A stretch of 50,527 nt of DNA from an uncultured Bacteroidales bacterium (GTDB lineage: Bacteria; Bacteroidota; Bacteroidia; Bacteroidales; UBA3663): NCBI GenBank assembly GCA_937899265.1, contig CALBPV010000042.1:1-50527 (forward strand), read 5' to 3'. The position numbers were made by a program, and so were the translations under genes. Below are positions 25,619 to 33,664 of this stretch, piece after piece. The notes beneath the pieces were generated by a model, which did not search any database, was not told where the DNA came from, and saw only the letters and a list, made by a program, of their open reading frames with translations. Numbering within the stretch: position 1 is the first letter of the stretch; every line of letters begins with the position of its first letter.

Positions 25619-26602
25619 ATGTGGATTCTGGTCATTCCTCCGCTGCTGGGTCTGATGTTTGTGTCGGCCCTTGTGTTGCTTGTCCGCCGGCGCTACCGTC
25701 CGGCCGGCGCACTTTTGGTGTTGGCCTTTGTGCTCAACTACGCCAGCCAGACCGTTGCTCTCCATCCCTTTGCGCCCTCGCCGTCCGACCGGAAGGCGGA
25801 GGCTTCGGACTTGCGTGTCCTTGAGTACAATGTGTGGGGGATGGGACCCTATCTCGAATCCCACGACCGGAAGCCCGCTGTGGAGTTGGTGTCGCTCATC
25901 GACAGCCTTCATGCCGACCTCGTGGTTCTGCCCGAATACAATTCCGTGTTCTCTCCTTCGCTGGGCGACACCTTGCGGACGCATTATCCTTGGAACACAC
26001 GTTCTCTCATGGATAGTCCCGATCGGGGTGAGGTGCAGGTTTACAGCCGCTATCCCGTCTCGAATCTGCGCCGTTTCCACTTGCCCAACGACTCCATCTA
26101 TACCAATCCAGCCGACGAGACGTATTGGACTCGGGTCTGGTGGATGGATCTTGATGTGGACTCAAGGAAAGTGAAGTTTGTCTATGTCCATCTCAAGTCC
26201 AATGAATATACCCGTGCGCGCCGTCGCAGTGCCCATTGGATTGACGGTATTGCCGACTATTGGGAAGGACTTTCGACAGGCTATCGCGAGCGAATCAAAC
26301 AGGCCGTCGCGATTCGCGACTCCCTTGGCCGGTGGGACGGTCCCGTCATCGTGGCGGGAGACTTCAACGACCTCAGCGGTTCGCCCGTCCTGCGTACCAT
26401 CCAGTCGGCCGGTCTTTCCGATGCGTGGTGGGCTTCAGGCTTCGGCTACGGATTCACCTACGATGCCTATCACCTGTACTTGCGTCTCGACCACGTGCTT
26501 TACTCCGACCATTTCCGAGCTGTGGGTACCAAAGTCATTCCCGGCTATACGTTTTCAGACCACGACCCCTTGGTCGTTGACCTCCGGTTTGGCGACAAAT
26601 AG
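25619..26602 (+). CDS. Membrane-anchored endonuclease/exonuclease/phosphatase-family protein
   Basis: A 327-residue protein with two N-terminal membrane segments (about 3-23 and 32-50), then an EEP-fold domain: EYNVWGMG, VVLPEYN, VIVAGDFNDLSGSPV, LDHVLYSDHF and the catalytic SDHDPLVVDL. The active site should face the periplasm. Related Bacteroidota proteins are of unknown substrate (phosphodiester, lipid or nucleic acid). The frame extends upstream, but the promoter at 25563-25594 fixes the ATG at 25619. Its last 48 nt overlap the end of the convergent helicase gene. Confidence 0.85.
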   Translation: MWILVIPPLLGLMFVSALVLLVRRRYRPAGALLVLAFVLNYASQTVALHPFAPSPSDRKAEASDLRVLEYNVWGMGPYLESHDRKPAVELVSLIDSLHADLVVLPEYNSVFSPSLGDTLRTHYPWNTRSLMDSPDRGEVQVYSRYPVSNLRRFHLPNDSIYTNPADETYWTRVWWMDLDVDSRKVKFVYVHLKSNEYTRARRRSAHWIDGIADYWEGLSTGYRERIKQAVAIRDSLGRWDGPVIVAGDFNDLSGSPVLRTIQSAGLSDAWWASGFGYGFTYDAYHLYLRLDHVLYSDHFRAVGTKVIPGYTFSDHDPLVVDLRFGDK

Positions 26603-28525
26603 GTCGCCCCGTTCGGCGATGTGTTCTATCAGGCGGCGGTAGAAGCGGGTGTGGCCCAATGTGGCTGCATCGCCTGTCACAATCAGTTTCATACGGGCTC
26701 TCGTGAGAGCCACATTCATGCGTCTCAGGTCGTTCAGGAACCCGATGCGTCCCTCGTCGTTGCCTCTCACCATCGATATCAGTATCACGTCGCGTTCCTG
26801 TCCCTGGAAGGCATCCACCGTGTTGACGGTGATGGCATCGCGGATGGGGCGCAGCGTGGGGTTGTTGCGGATGTATCGGCGCAGCAGTTGGACTTGCGAC
26901 TTGTAGGGCGAGACGATTCCGAAGTCGATGCGGTCTTCCTCGATGCGTTTGAGTCCCACCTGGAGGGCGTAATTGATGAGCATTCTCACCAGCAATTTGG
27001 CTTCGCTTTCGTTCAGGCGGCTCTGCGAGAGAGGCGACTGGGTCTCTTCGTATCCCATGAGCGAAGTGTCAATCCAAACCAGCGGGGTGTCTAAGGGCAT
27101 GACGGTGCGGTCGGCACATTGCGGAGCCGCTTTCAGAGCTCCCTTGTAGAACCATTGTGACGAGAACTCCATGATGTCGCGGTGCATGCGGTATTGTACC
27201 GTGAGCAGCGACACACATTCCGGCTTCCGTTTCGCCACTTTCTGCATCAGGGTGACAGACAGCCCTCCGCGGGCGGCCTCACGGCTTTTGACCGTAGGGG
27301 GCAGCTGACAGTGGTCGCCGGCCAGGATGACGCGGTCGGCGTGCAGAATGGCAGCCCAGCATGCGGGTTCGAGGGCTTGTGCCGCTTCGTCGATGAAGAG
27401 GGTGGAGAAATGTTTTCTTTCCAGCACTCTCGAAGCCGACCCGATGAGGGTGCAGGCGATGACGCGGGACTGGTCGAAGAGGTCGCGTTCGATGCGTATC
27501 TCCAGTTCGGCCGCTCTCGACTGGAGTTTGTCGATGCGGTTGTGGAGCGATTCTCGTTTCGAGGGCGTAGGTTTGTCTCTCAGGAGGGCTCGTGTCTGTC
27601 GCACTTCCTTGCGGATGGCCCAAAGCTCGAGATAGGAGGGATGTTCGGAGTAGCGCCGTTCGTAGGTGTTGTTGAGCAAAGCATCGCTCACACGTGTGGG
27701 ATTGCCGATGCGGAGCACCGAGATGCCGGCCTTCAGGAGCTGTTCGGCTATCCAGTCAACGGCCGCATTGCTCTGGGCGCAGACCATCACCTGCGTCTCG
27801 CGGTTGAGGGTCTCGCCGATGGCCTCTACGAGTGTGGTTGTCTTGCCTGTGCCGGGCGGGCCGTGCACGATGGCTGTCTCGCGGGCACAGAGCACGCGGT
27901 TGACGGCATCCTCCTGACTGCGATTCAGCCAGGGAAATTCCACACGGGGCAATTCGCGGAAGGAGGGTTTGGCTTCTCCCATCAGCACATCGCGCAGGCG
28001 GATGAGGGTTTTGTCTGTGGGGTCCTCCAGTCGCTTCAGGGCTTCGAGCATCACGCGGTGGCTGGTGGCGTCGAACGAGATTTGTATGCCCAGCAGGCCC
28101 TGCATCGCCAGCATGCGCAGTTTGCCCACCACCTCCTCCGAGGGAACCGTCACTGCCATGTGCGGCCCGTCCAAGCGCGACACCTGACACGAGTAGGGGA
28201 GGAACACCGTCCGGGCGTTCGCTTCGTTCACTTGGGTCGTGAATTCGCTGTTGTCGCTGTCGAGGTAGAAGAAAGCTACGGGTTTGCCGGGTTCGAACTC
28301 ATGTTCCGTGATGTCGAGGCCGTCGGGTGCCGTCACCTCCACCACCAGTTGGTCGAGGGCGTTGTAGTAGGAGCGGCCCACGTAGAGCGGCCACCAGCAT
28401 TTGCCTTGACGCATTCGGCTGTGGATGCCGGTCTTGCGGCAGAGTTCTTCGTATTCTTGACGTTCGGTTGTGTATTCTGTTTGCAGCAGCCTTTCCAGCT
28501 CCTGTATTTGATGCAATATAGTCAT
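26555..28525 (-). CDS. Superfamily 1 helicase (IGHMBP2/Upf1-like)
   Basis: The 656-residue protein has a beta-barrel-containing N-terminus (CWWPLYVGRSYYNALDQLVVEV) and then helicase motifs: NRSQEDAV (Q-motif), GPPGTGKTTT (Walker A), IDEAAQALEP (Walker B), AGDHCQLPPT (III), VQYRMH (IV), NTVDAFQGQERDVI (V) and NVALTRARMKL (VI). This order is that of SF1B Upf1-like 5'-3' helicases. The cellular role in bacteria is little studied. It directly follows the porin gene with no gap, and its 3' end overlaps the EEP gene. Confidence 0.92.
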   Translation of the reverse strand: MTILHQIQELERLLQTEYTTERQEYEELCRKTGIHSRMRQGKCWWPLYVGRSYYNALDQLVVEVTAPDGLDITEHEFEPGKPVAFFYLDSDNSEFTTQVNEANARTVFLPYSCQVSRLDGPHMAVTVPSEEVVGKLRMLAMQGLLGIQISFDATSHRVMLEALKRLEDPTDKTLIRLRDVLMGEAKPSFRELPRVEFPWLNRSQEDAVNRVLCARETAIVHGPPGTGKTTTLVEAIGETLNRETQVMVCAQSNAAVDWIAEQLLKAGISVLRIGNPTRVSDALLNNTYERRYSEHPSYLELWAIRKEVRQTRALLRDKPTPSKRESLHNRIDKLQSRAAELEIRIERDLFDQSRVIACTLIGSASRVLERKHFSTLFIDEAAQALEPACWAAILHADRVILAGDHCQLPPTVKSREAARGGLSVTLMQKVAKRKPECVSLLTVQYRMHRDIMEFSSQWFYKGALKAAPQCADRTVMPLDTPLVWIDTSLMGYEETQSPLSQSRLNESEAKLLVRMLINYALQVGLKRIEEDRIDFGIVSPYKSQVQLLRRYIRNNPTLRPIRDAITVNTVDAFQGQERDVILISMVRGNDEGRIGFLNDLRRMNVALTRARMKLIVTGDAATLGHTRFYRRLIEHIAERGDLFVAKPEVNDQGVVV

Positions 28526-30850
28526 TCAGTTTTGGAAGTCAAGCACCACGCCGTACATGAAACGCATGGGCTGAATGGGATAGTACGGACCCGAGAAAGT
28601 GTCGTTGGTCACCGTGCCGAGCACGTTGGTCATTTGGACGAAGAATTTGATTTTCTTCAGGTTGCAGTTGATGTAAGCGTTCATGAGCGGATAGCCGCCG
28701 CACTGGATTTCGTGCTGCTCCTGGAACGTCTGTGTGGCGGGCTCGTAGGCCGGTGCATAATATTTTGTATAGTAGTAAGCATCCACGCCCAGCTGGGTGT
28801 AGAGTGTCCCCGCGATGCGGAAACGGATGTTCAGGTCGCTCTCGATGCTGATTTTGGGCAGCGCCAGCACCTCGTCGTCGGAGGTTGTCTGGAAGAGTAC
28901 GGCATTGTCCCAGTGGAGAATGCCCCATTTGATGCCCTGCCTCAGGCACACGCTCACCACATCGAGTTGTTTGTCGTATTGACGGGGAAGGCCGTCTGCT
29001 GCGCTGAAGTAGTGGTAGTTGTTGATGTGTTCGATGCCGGCCGTGATTTCCGTCAGCGAGCGGGGATAGGCTATTTTTCCCTCGACGCGGTAACGCTGTT
29101 CGGCATCGAAGTCGTTGCTCCAGCGGAAGTGGTTCGAGTAGTAGTGATTCCAGTAGTAGGACGTGTGGTGGTTGCGGAAGAATCCTCCGGCTGTCAGGAT
29201 GAGGCTGTCGCTTTTGCCGAAAGGAATCACCGTTCCAATGTTGCCGTATATGTCGGTGTCGCCCGCTTTGTCGCCCGACAAGGCTGCACGACCCGTCACG
29301 TCGAAGGTGAGCCTCGAGGAGAGGTGACGCGAGAGCTGACCGCCTACCCAAACGGTGTTGGACGCATGTTTCTCCTCGGGCACATATTCCCCGTCGGAAA
29401 TCAGCTTGTAGTTTTGCCGTTCGTAGCCCACGAAGGCCGCGAGAGCCATCTGCGACCACTTGGCGAAGCCCTCGTTGATTCTCAATCCGGCGTATGCTGT
29501 GAAGCTGGTGTAGGTTGTGGAATCGGCGGTGGTGGACTCGTTGATATAGTTGTTCTTATAGTACTTGGCAGTGTCGGACTGGTCGGCGAGAGCATCCATG
29601 CGGAAACTGTGGACATAGCGCTGAAAGTCTATTGTGTTGAACGCTGTTGCCACCGGTACGAACGGCTTGTCCTCGTCGTCTTCGTCCTCCTCTTCGGGTT
29701 CGGGTCCCCGCTTCCTGTCTCTCGGGGGCTGCTGCGGCTTCATGTCTGCAAGCTGCGGAGCGGCTTTCAGCGAATCGGGGGCCATCGGAGCCGGAATTGC
29801 GGGTCGGGCTGTCGAGTCGGCGACCCATAATGCTGAATCTGCATTCAAGGCCAATGAATCGGCTCTCAGTGCTGCCGAATCGCCCATGACGGCCAACAGG
29901 CTGTCGCGATAGACGGTGAGGCTGTCCCGGAATTTCGGTTCTGCTTCCTTCCTCCGGGTCAGACGGCCCAAGTTCAGTTGGCCGAAGTCCCAGCTGTGGC
30001 TGAAGTGGAGGTTGTAATAATCCATGTCGTTCCACGTGCTGATGAGTTTCGTTGCCATGTTTTTGGCCTCCGTGAAATTGTCGTCGTAGGCCTCGGGAGT
30101 CAGCACATACGAACGGTCCAGAACACCGCCGTTTTCCTGGTTGGCGTATTTCGACAGGTCGAATGTGAGGAATGCTTTGTAGTGGTCGCCTGTGTAGTAG
30201 AGATAGGTGTCCCACTTGAGAGGCTTGGCCGATTGGTATTGGTACTCACCTCGGGCATAGACATAGTTGAGCGATGAGCCCAAGCCTGTGCGTTTGTTGA
30301 AGTTGCCTGCGAAGTCCAGAATGAAGTGGTCGTTGGAGGTGTTGCCGCTGCCCGATGTGAAATAGGTCGCCTTGGTGAAGGGGATGTGCGTGTTGTAGTA
30401 CAGTATCTCGTCGGGACGGCTCGCAAAGAGGTTGTAGGCATTCACGAAGAGGAAATCGTGGTCGGTCTTCCGCCGAAACCAGTCCTGCACCTGATGGGGT
30501 CCCATGAGGTTGCCTGTGTGGGTGATGGCCAGCGCCTGAGCCTCCATGATGTCGTGGGAGGCCAGCCCGATGTGACTCGTATCGACTGCTGCCTGACGCA
30601 TGGTTCCCGTATAGGGGTCGAGGGTGAAAGCGTATCTGTGGTCGTCGGGGAAAATGCAAGGATCGTCCTCCACTGAGGTTGTGTCCCGTCCGGAACCGGG
30701 TGATGCTTTGCCGTTGAGGGCGGATGCTGCTGCCCGACCGGTATTGTCCGCACTGGACGACCCCGCGCCGCGTTGCAACTGTATCTGTCCGTCGGCATTC
30801 ACCGCGAACAACAGCAACATTGTCATCAACAGAAAAATCCTGAATTTCAT
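28526..30850 (-). CDS. Putative outer-membrane porin (Porin_10-like)
   Basis: A 774-residue exported protein with a signal peptide (FLLMTMLLLFAVNADGQ), a large beta-barrel pattern of alternating aromatic strands, and C-terminal MRFMYGVVLDFQN. In the middle is a low-complexity stretch: DSLALNADS-type repeats, then an acidic EPEEEDEDDEDK run, likely a periplasmic or surface loop. It resembles the Bacteroidota putative porin family (Porin_10). The ATG at 30850 begins the signal peptide. The promoter lies so close that the mRNA may be leaderless. Operon with the helicase downstream. Confidence 0.8.
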   Translation of the reverse strand: MKFRIFLLMTMLLLFAVNADGQIQLQRGAGSSSADNTGRAAASALNGKASPGSGRDTTSVEDDPCIFPDDHRYAFTLDPYTGTMRQAAVDTSHIGLASHDIMEAQALAITHTGNLMGPHQVQDWFRRKTDHDFLFVNAYNLFASRPDEILYYNTHIPFTKATYFTSGSGNTSNDHFILDFAGNFNKRTGLGSSLNYVYARGEYQYQSAKPLKWDTYLYYTGDHYKAFLTFDLSKYANQENGGVLDRSYVLTPEAYDDNFTEAKNMATKLISTWNDMDYYNLHFSHSWDFGQLNLGRLTRRKEAEPKFRDSLTVYRDSLLAVMGDSAALRADSLALNADSALWVADSTARPAIPAPMAPDSLKAAPQLADMKPQQPPRDRKRGPEPEEEDEDDEDKPFVPVATAFNTIDFQRYVHSFRMDALADQSDTAKYYKNNYINESTTADSTTYTSFTAYAGLRINEGFAKWSQMALAAFVGYERQNYKLISDGEYVPEEKHASNTVWVGGQLSRHLSSRLTFDVTGRAALSGDKAGDTDIYGNIGTVIPFGKSDSLILTAGGFFRNHHTSYYWNHYYSNHFRWSNDFDAEQRYRVEGKIAYPRSLTEITAGIEHINNYHYFSAADGLPRQYDKQLDVVSVCLRQGIKWGILHWDNAVLFQTTSDDEVLALPKISIESDLNIRFRIAGTLYTQLGVDAYYYTKYYAPAYEPATQTFQEQHEIQCGGYPLMNAYINCNLKKIKFFVQMTNVLGTVTNDTFSGPYYPIQPMRFMYGVVLDFQN

Positions 30851-30854
30851 GCTG

Positions 30855-30886
30855 CAAAGATACGGCTTTTTTTTGACATTTCCAAA
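30855..30886 (-). promoter_or_regulatory. Promoter of the porin-helicase operon, immediately before the ATG
   Basis: On the minus strand TTTG (30883-30886), 20 nt, TATCTTTG (30855-30862). Only 4 nt separate the -7 box from the ATG at 30850, so the predicted transcription start coincides with the start codon. Confidence 0.75.
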
Positions 30887-31119
30887 TAATTTTGTCCATT
30901 TCGGCACGAAAACGGCGACATTTAACATTTCATGTCAACGGGCAGCATTGTCGAGACAACGAATCGGGAGGGCGCCCATGTTCTCTGCTGCCGCCTTTAT
31001 TGTCCGGGGAAAAGGGAAAAACGCACTCGAAATTTGTGGGAAGCTTTGGCAAAGAAGAGCGCAAATTCGTCTTGAAAACGGACATTTGTGAGGTTTGGGA
31101 TTAAATTTTCGGCCAAAGA

Positions 31120-31151
31120 TTTGGAGAATCCGAAAAAAAACTCTATCTTTG
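31120..31151 (+). promoter_or_regulatory. Promoter of the deleted DUF4143-type ATPase gene
   Basis: TTTG (31120-31123), 20 nt, TATCTTTG (31144-31151). Transcription would run through the 33-bp repeats into the ORF at 31284. The 30851-31119 stretch upstream holds no recognisable gene; one isolated copy of the repeat core (AAATTTGTGGGAA) is at 31030-31042. Confidence 0.8.
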
Positions 31152-31161
31152 CACCGCCCCA

Positions 31162-31253
31162 AAATTTGTGGGAAACCGCAACAAAAAGCGTTTTAAATTT
31201 GTGGGAAACCACTACAAATGGCGTTTCAAATTTGTGGGAAACGGTAAAATCAC
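31162..31253. repeat. 33-bp tandem repeat, three units, in the leader of the ATPase remnant
   Basis: Units begin at 31162, 31195 and 31228, each with the core AAATTTGTGGGAAACC followed by a more variable half. The spacing is exactly 33 nt. The array lies between the promoter at 31120-31151 and the start codon at 31284. Confidence 0.85.
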
Positions 31254-31283
31254 TGTTTGTAACATCCTTTAAATAATTCATTT

Positions 31284-31592
31284 ATGGCCGACCGCATCTT
31301 CAGAAGAAAGATTTATTCCCAAATGCTTGTTGCCGCCGGCAACGAGCTGTTCTATCATACATGGCCAAGAGACGACAAACACTATTACGAGATAGACTTT
31401 CTGATTTCGCACGGCGCTAAAATCTGTCCCATCGAAGTGAAATCTTCCGGATACAAAACCCACAAGTCCCTCGATGAATTCTGCCGCAGATATTCCTCGC
31501 GAATCCAATGGCGTTATTTAATCTACACCAAAGATTTGGCCAATGAGCATGAGACCATCTGTCTTCCGGCCTATCTGACACCCTTCGTCTGA
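31284..31592 (+). pseudogene. DUF4143-type AAA ATPase with an internal in-frame deletion
   Basis: The 102-codon frame opens with MADRIFRRKIYSQML, the usual first residues of one Bacteroidales ATPase group (AAA_14 plus DUF4143), and then jumps directly to its C-terminal domain: GNELFYHTWPRDDKHYYEIDFL, CPIEVKSSG and PAYLTPFV. The whole ATPase core (about 320 residues in relatives, including the P-loop) is missing, yet the frame is kept. The residue set E-x-D...E-V-K is the PD-(D/E)XK nuclease-like core of DUF4143. It has an intact promoter and leader, so a small protein may be made. Confidence 0.75.
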
Positions 31593-31675
31593 GAGATTTG
31601 TGCGTCAACGTTTGCGTTTAAATTGTATGTTATGAATTCCAAATCGAATCCAAAGGGACGATTGATCATTGATTT

Positions 31676-31703
31676 TGACCAAATGACCAATGACCAAATG
31701 ACC
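31676..31703. repeat. Short heptamer-type repeat (TGACCAA)
   Basis: Four TGACC units spaced 7-8 nt apart. Similar heptamer arrays with other sequences occur at 44172-44228 and 50355-50527. The 31593-32233 stretch otherwise holds only gene scraps and a terminator. Confidence 0.6.
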
Positions 31704-31875
31704 GCACCACCGGCATTAGCGAGGGAGTAACGACCGCTTTCGCTGGTGATGACTGCCTGCGACTTGCAGTTGAACCCAGTCCCCTAAATCGGGGTAGTGG
31801 TTTTTTCCTATGCCTCAGTGTTATTCCGAAGACAGTCGAAACTCCGTCCCGCTCCTTCTGTGGCATCAAAGGGTG

Positions 31876-32037
31876 TCACGAATCGTTACCCCCTTTGTAT
31901 AATATTGAAGGGAGTCGCATTTCACGCCCCCCTTGTCTGGCCCATTCCTGCCAATGCTTTTCAGGTTCTTTTTCCAAGTCAACGCCTTCCGGCAATTTGG
32001 TTTTGTGCTTGCAAAGATTGCAATAACTCTGCGGATT
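31876..32037 (-). pseudogene. Coding-like remnant with a CxxC motif
   Basis: On the minus strand a 53-codon open stretch without a start codon reads as plausible protein (SYCNLCKHKTKLPEG..., EPEKHWQEWARQGGRE) before a TGA stop at 31876. Composition and the CxxC pair look like the end of a zinc-binding protein, but I do not recognise it. It lies just past the BREX operon terminator. Confidence 0.3.
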
Positions 32038-32040
32038 TTA

Positions 32041-32081
32041 GGACAATAATAAACCCCCGCGATTCTCACGAACGGCGGGGG
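32041..32081 (-). terminator. Probable terminator of the BREX operon
   Basis: On the minus strand CCCCCGC (32075-32081) pairs with GCGGGGG (32054-32060) across a 14-nt loop and is followed by TTTATTATTG. It lies about 150 nt past the stop codon of the last operon gene. Confidence 0.7.
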
Positions 32082-32125
32082 GAGGTGCAAAATAAGTGAA
32101 AAACGATTTGAAGATTTTTTGTTGC

Positions 32126-32233
32126 TTAATTCCCGTCATCGGCCACCATCCCGAAGGAGGGATGCTTCTCGCCGAAGTCATAACTGTATTCGGTGCCGAG
32201 TCTGAGTTGGGCTGTCAGAACACGGAGGGTATA
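32126..32233 (-). other. In-frame 35-codon extension after the stop of the fifth BREX gene
   Basis: Directly after the TAA of the last operon gene, the same frame stays open for 35 codons (YTLRVLTAQLRLGTEYSYDF...) to a second TAA at 32126. The composition looks protein-like. It may be the end of an older, longer gene, readthrough sequence, or a gene scrap at the island edge. Confidence 0.35.
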
Positions 32234-33664
32234 TTATTCTTTCTTAAGAATCTCATAAAGATAGGGTAAATCATCAATCTCGACAATATCGCCTTTTGTA
32301 GTTTTCACCACTATCTTCTTCCGGTTATTCTTATCAGTTTTAACGTCTATTATCTTTCCTCTTTGTTGAGAAGGGAAAAGCCTTATTATATAACCAATCC
32401 GCTTATCTTCTTTCTTCACCGGTTGCTCAATTATTACTTGGCCAATACCATCAGAAGATAATGAATAATAATCGTCCTCTGTGTCTGTACTAGACGTTAC
32501 TGCATATAATTTTTTGGCAACCTCAAGGAATTTCTCAAAAGATTCACCCCATTGATTATGAACTGTAATCTTCATGCCATTCGACAAAGTGATTAATTCG
32601 TTTTCCTTGACAAAGAAACGATTAAGGATATCTGGATTAGACTCACTTCGCCTCATGACATCGTAATAACCTCGGAAAACGCCATTCAACATACTTCTAT
32701 GCAAGGAAGGCGGAAAAACTTCGAGAAGTTCACCATAGGAAACATTTGGATGAGTTCTAACATAATATTTTACAACTTCAAGAACAAAACGGCGTTTATT
32801 TAACATCGGTCCGCCATTGAATGAATATTTGGATCTGTCACGCTCACCCTTGTTTTCTTTCTCGGAGATTTTGGGTTCTTCTTTAGAATCAGTTATTTCG
32901 GCAAAAACTTTCTCAACATTCAACCCAAGGTTGAGGCCTTCATTAATCTTCTCAATTTGCATTAGTTTTGTTTCCGTTGAAGAATATGTACATACATAAA
33001 GCCCTTTCCCTATCTCTTTTTGAGAAGCTCTGTACCTTGGATTCTCATTAAGCCGAGGAGACACCAGAGAGTCTCCCATGCAGTAGATATCAAGCTTCAT
33101 CACTCTTTCCGGTCCCGCATACTTTACAACATCAACCAAAGTCTCCCAAACATGCTTGCTGCAAAATTCTTTGCCATTCGGATATTTCACACGAATAAGA
33201 TACCTTTCTGAACTTCTATTACGAGAGTCTTTTTGATTCTGCTCGTTCAAATTTTCGACAACACAGATATTTCCATCAATATATGCTTGGACACTCTTTC
33301 TTTTTTTATTGGAGAAAATCCATGCCGCTCCCCATTGGGTTCGCAAAATGAAATGTCCACCCAAAGCCTTAAGCACATCTTTATGGGGCTTAGTATCTCC
33401 TATAACCGCAATCGTATGTTCTCCATAATCAACAACCCTTAAATCATTTGATGAGATATCAACAGGCGTTCCGGTAATTGTCTGTTTGTCTTGGACAATA
33501 GTTTTGTTTGCTGTTATCTTATCATTATCAATGGTGGTTGACTGTTCATCGGTTGGATACACTTCCATCTTCTCCTTAATGGCATATTCCAAGATTGGAC
33601 TTAACGGAAGACTGTATTTCCCGATGAGTTTGAGTATCAATTCAAGTTCATCTCGTTCTTTCAT
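32234..33664 (-). CDS. Unknown multi-domain protein coupled to the type 4 BREX operon
   Basis: I cannot name this 476-residue protein. Visible parts: a small domain at about 75-130 (VVDYGEHTIAVIGDTKP...LGGHF...AAWIFSNK); a domain at about 153-250 (YLIRVKYPNGKEF...GLYVCTYSSTETK) of a kind I associate with restriction-related proteins; a possible winged-helix domain at about 290-385 (FVLEVVKYYVRTHPNVSYGELLEVFP, ITVHNQWGESFEKFLE); and an SH3-like end (435-470, GKIIDVKTDKNNRKKIVVKT). No signal peptide, P-loop or nuclease motif is obvious. The ATG at 33664 overlaps the brxL stop by 4 nt (ATGA); a GTG 6 nt upstream is possible. The tight coupling makes it a candidate fifth BREX component. Confidence 0.7.
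   Translation of the reverse strand: MKERDELELILKLIGKYSLPLSPILEYAIKEKMEVYPTDEQSTTIDNDKITANKTIVQDKQTITGTPVDISSNDLRVVDYGEHTIAVIGDTKPHKDVLKALGGHFILRTQWGAAWIFSNKKRKSVQAYIDGNICVVENLNEQNQKDSRNRSSERYLIRVKYPNGKEFCSKHVWETLVDVVKYAGPERVMKLDIYCMGDSLVSPRLNENPRYRASQKEIGKGLYVCTYSSTETKLMQIEKINEGLNLGLNVEKVFAEITDSKEEPKISEKENKGERDRSKYSFNGGPMLNKRRFVLEVVKYYVRTHPNVSYGELLEVFPPSLHRSMLNGVFRGYYDVMRRSESNPDILNRFFVKENELITLSNGMKITVHNQWGESFEKFLEVAKKLYAVTSSTDTEDDYYSLSSDGIGQVIIEQPVKKEDKRIGYIIRLFPSQQRGKIIDVKTDKNNRKKIVVKTTKGDIVEIDDLPYLYEILKKE

Noticed and set aside
27182..29830. Plus-strand open frame of 882 codons opposite helicase and porin
   Set aside because: It spans two real minus-strand genes, has no promoter or recognisable domain, and reflects codon bias in GC-rich genes.
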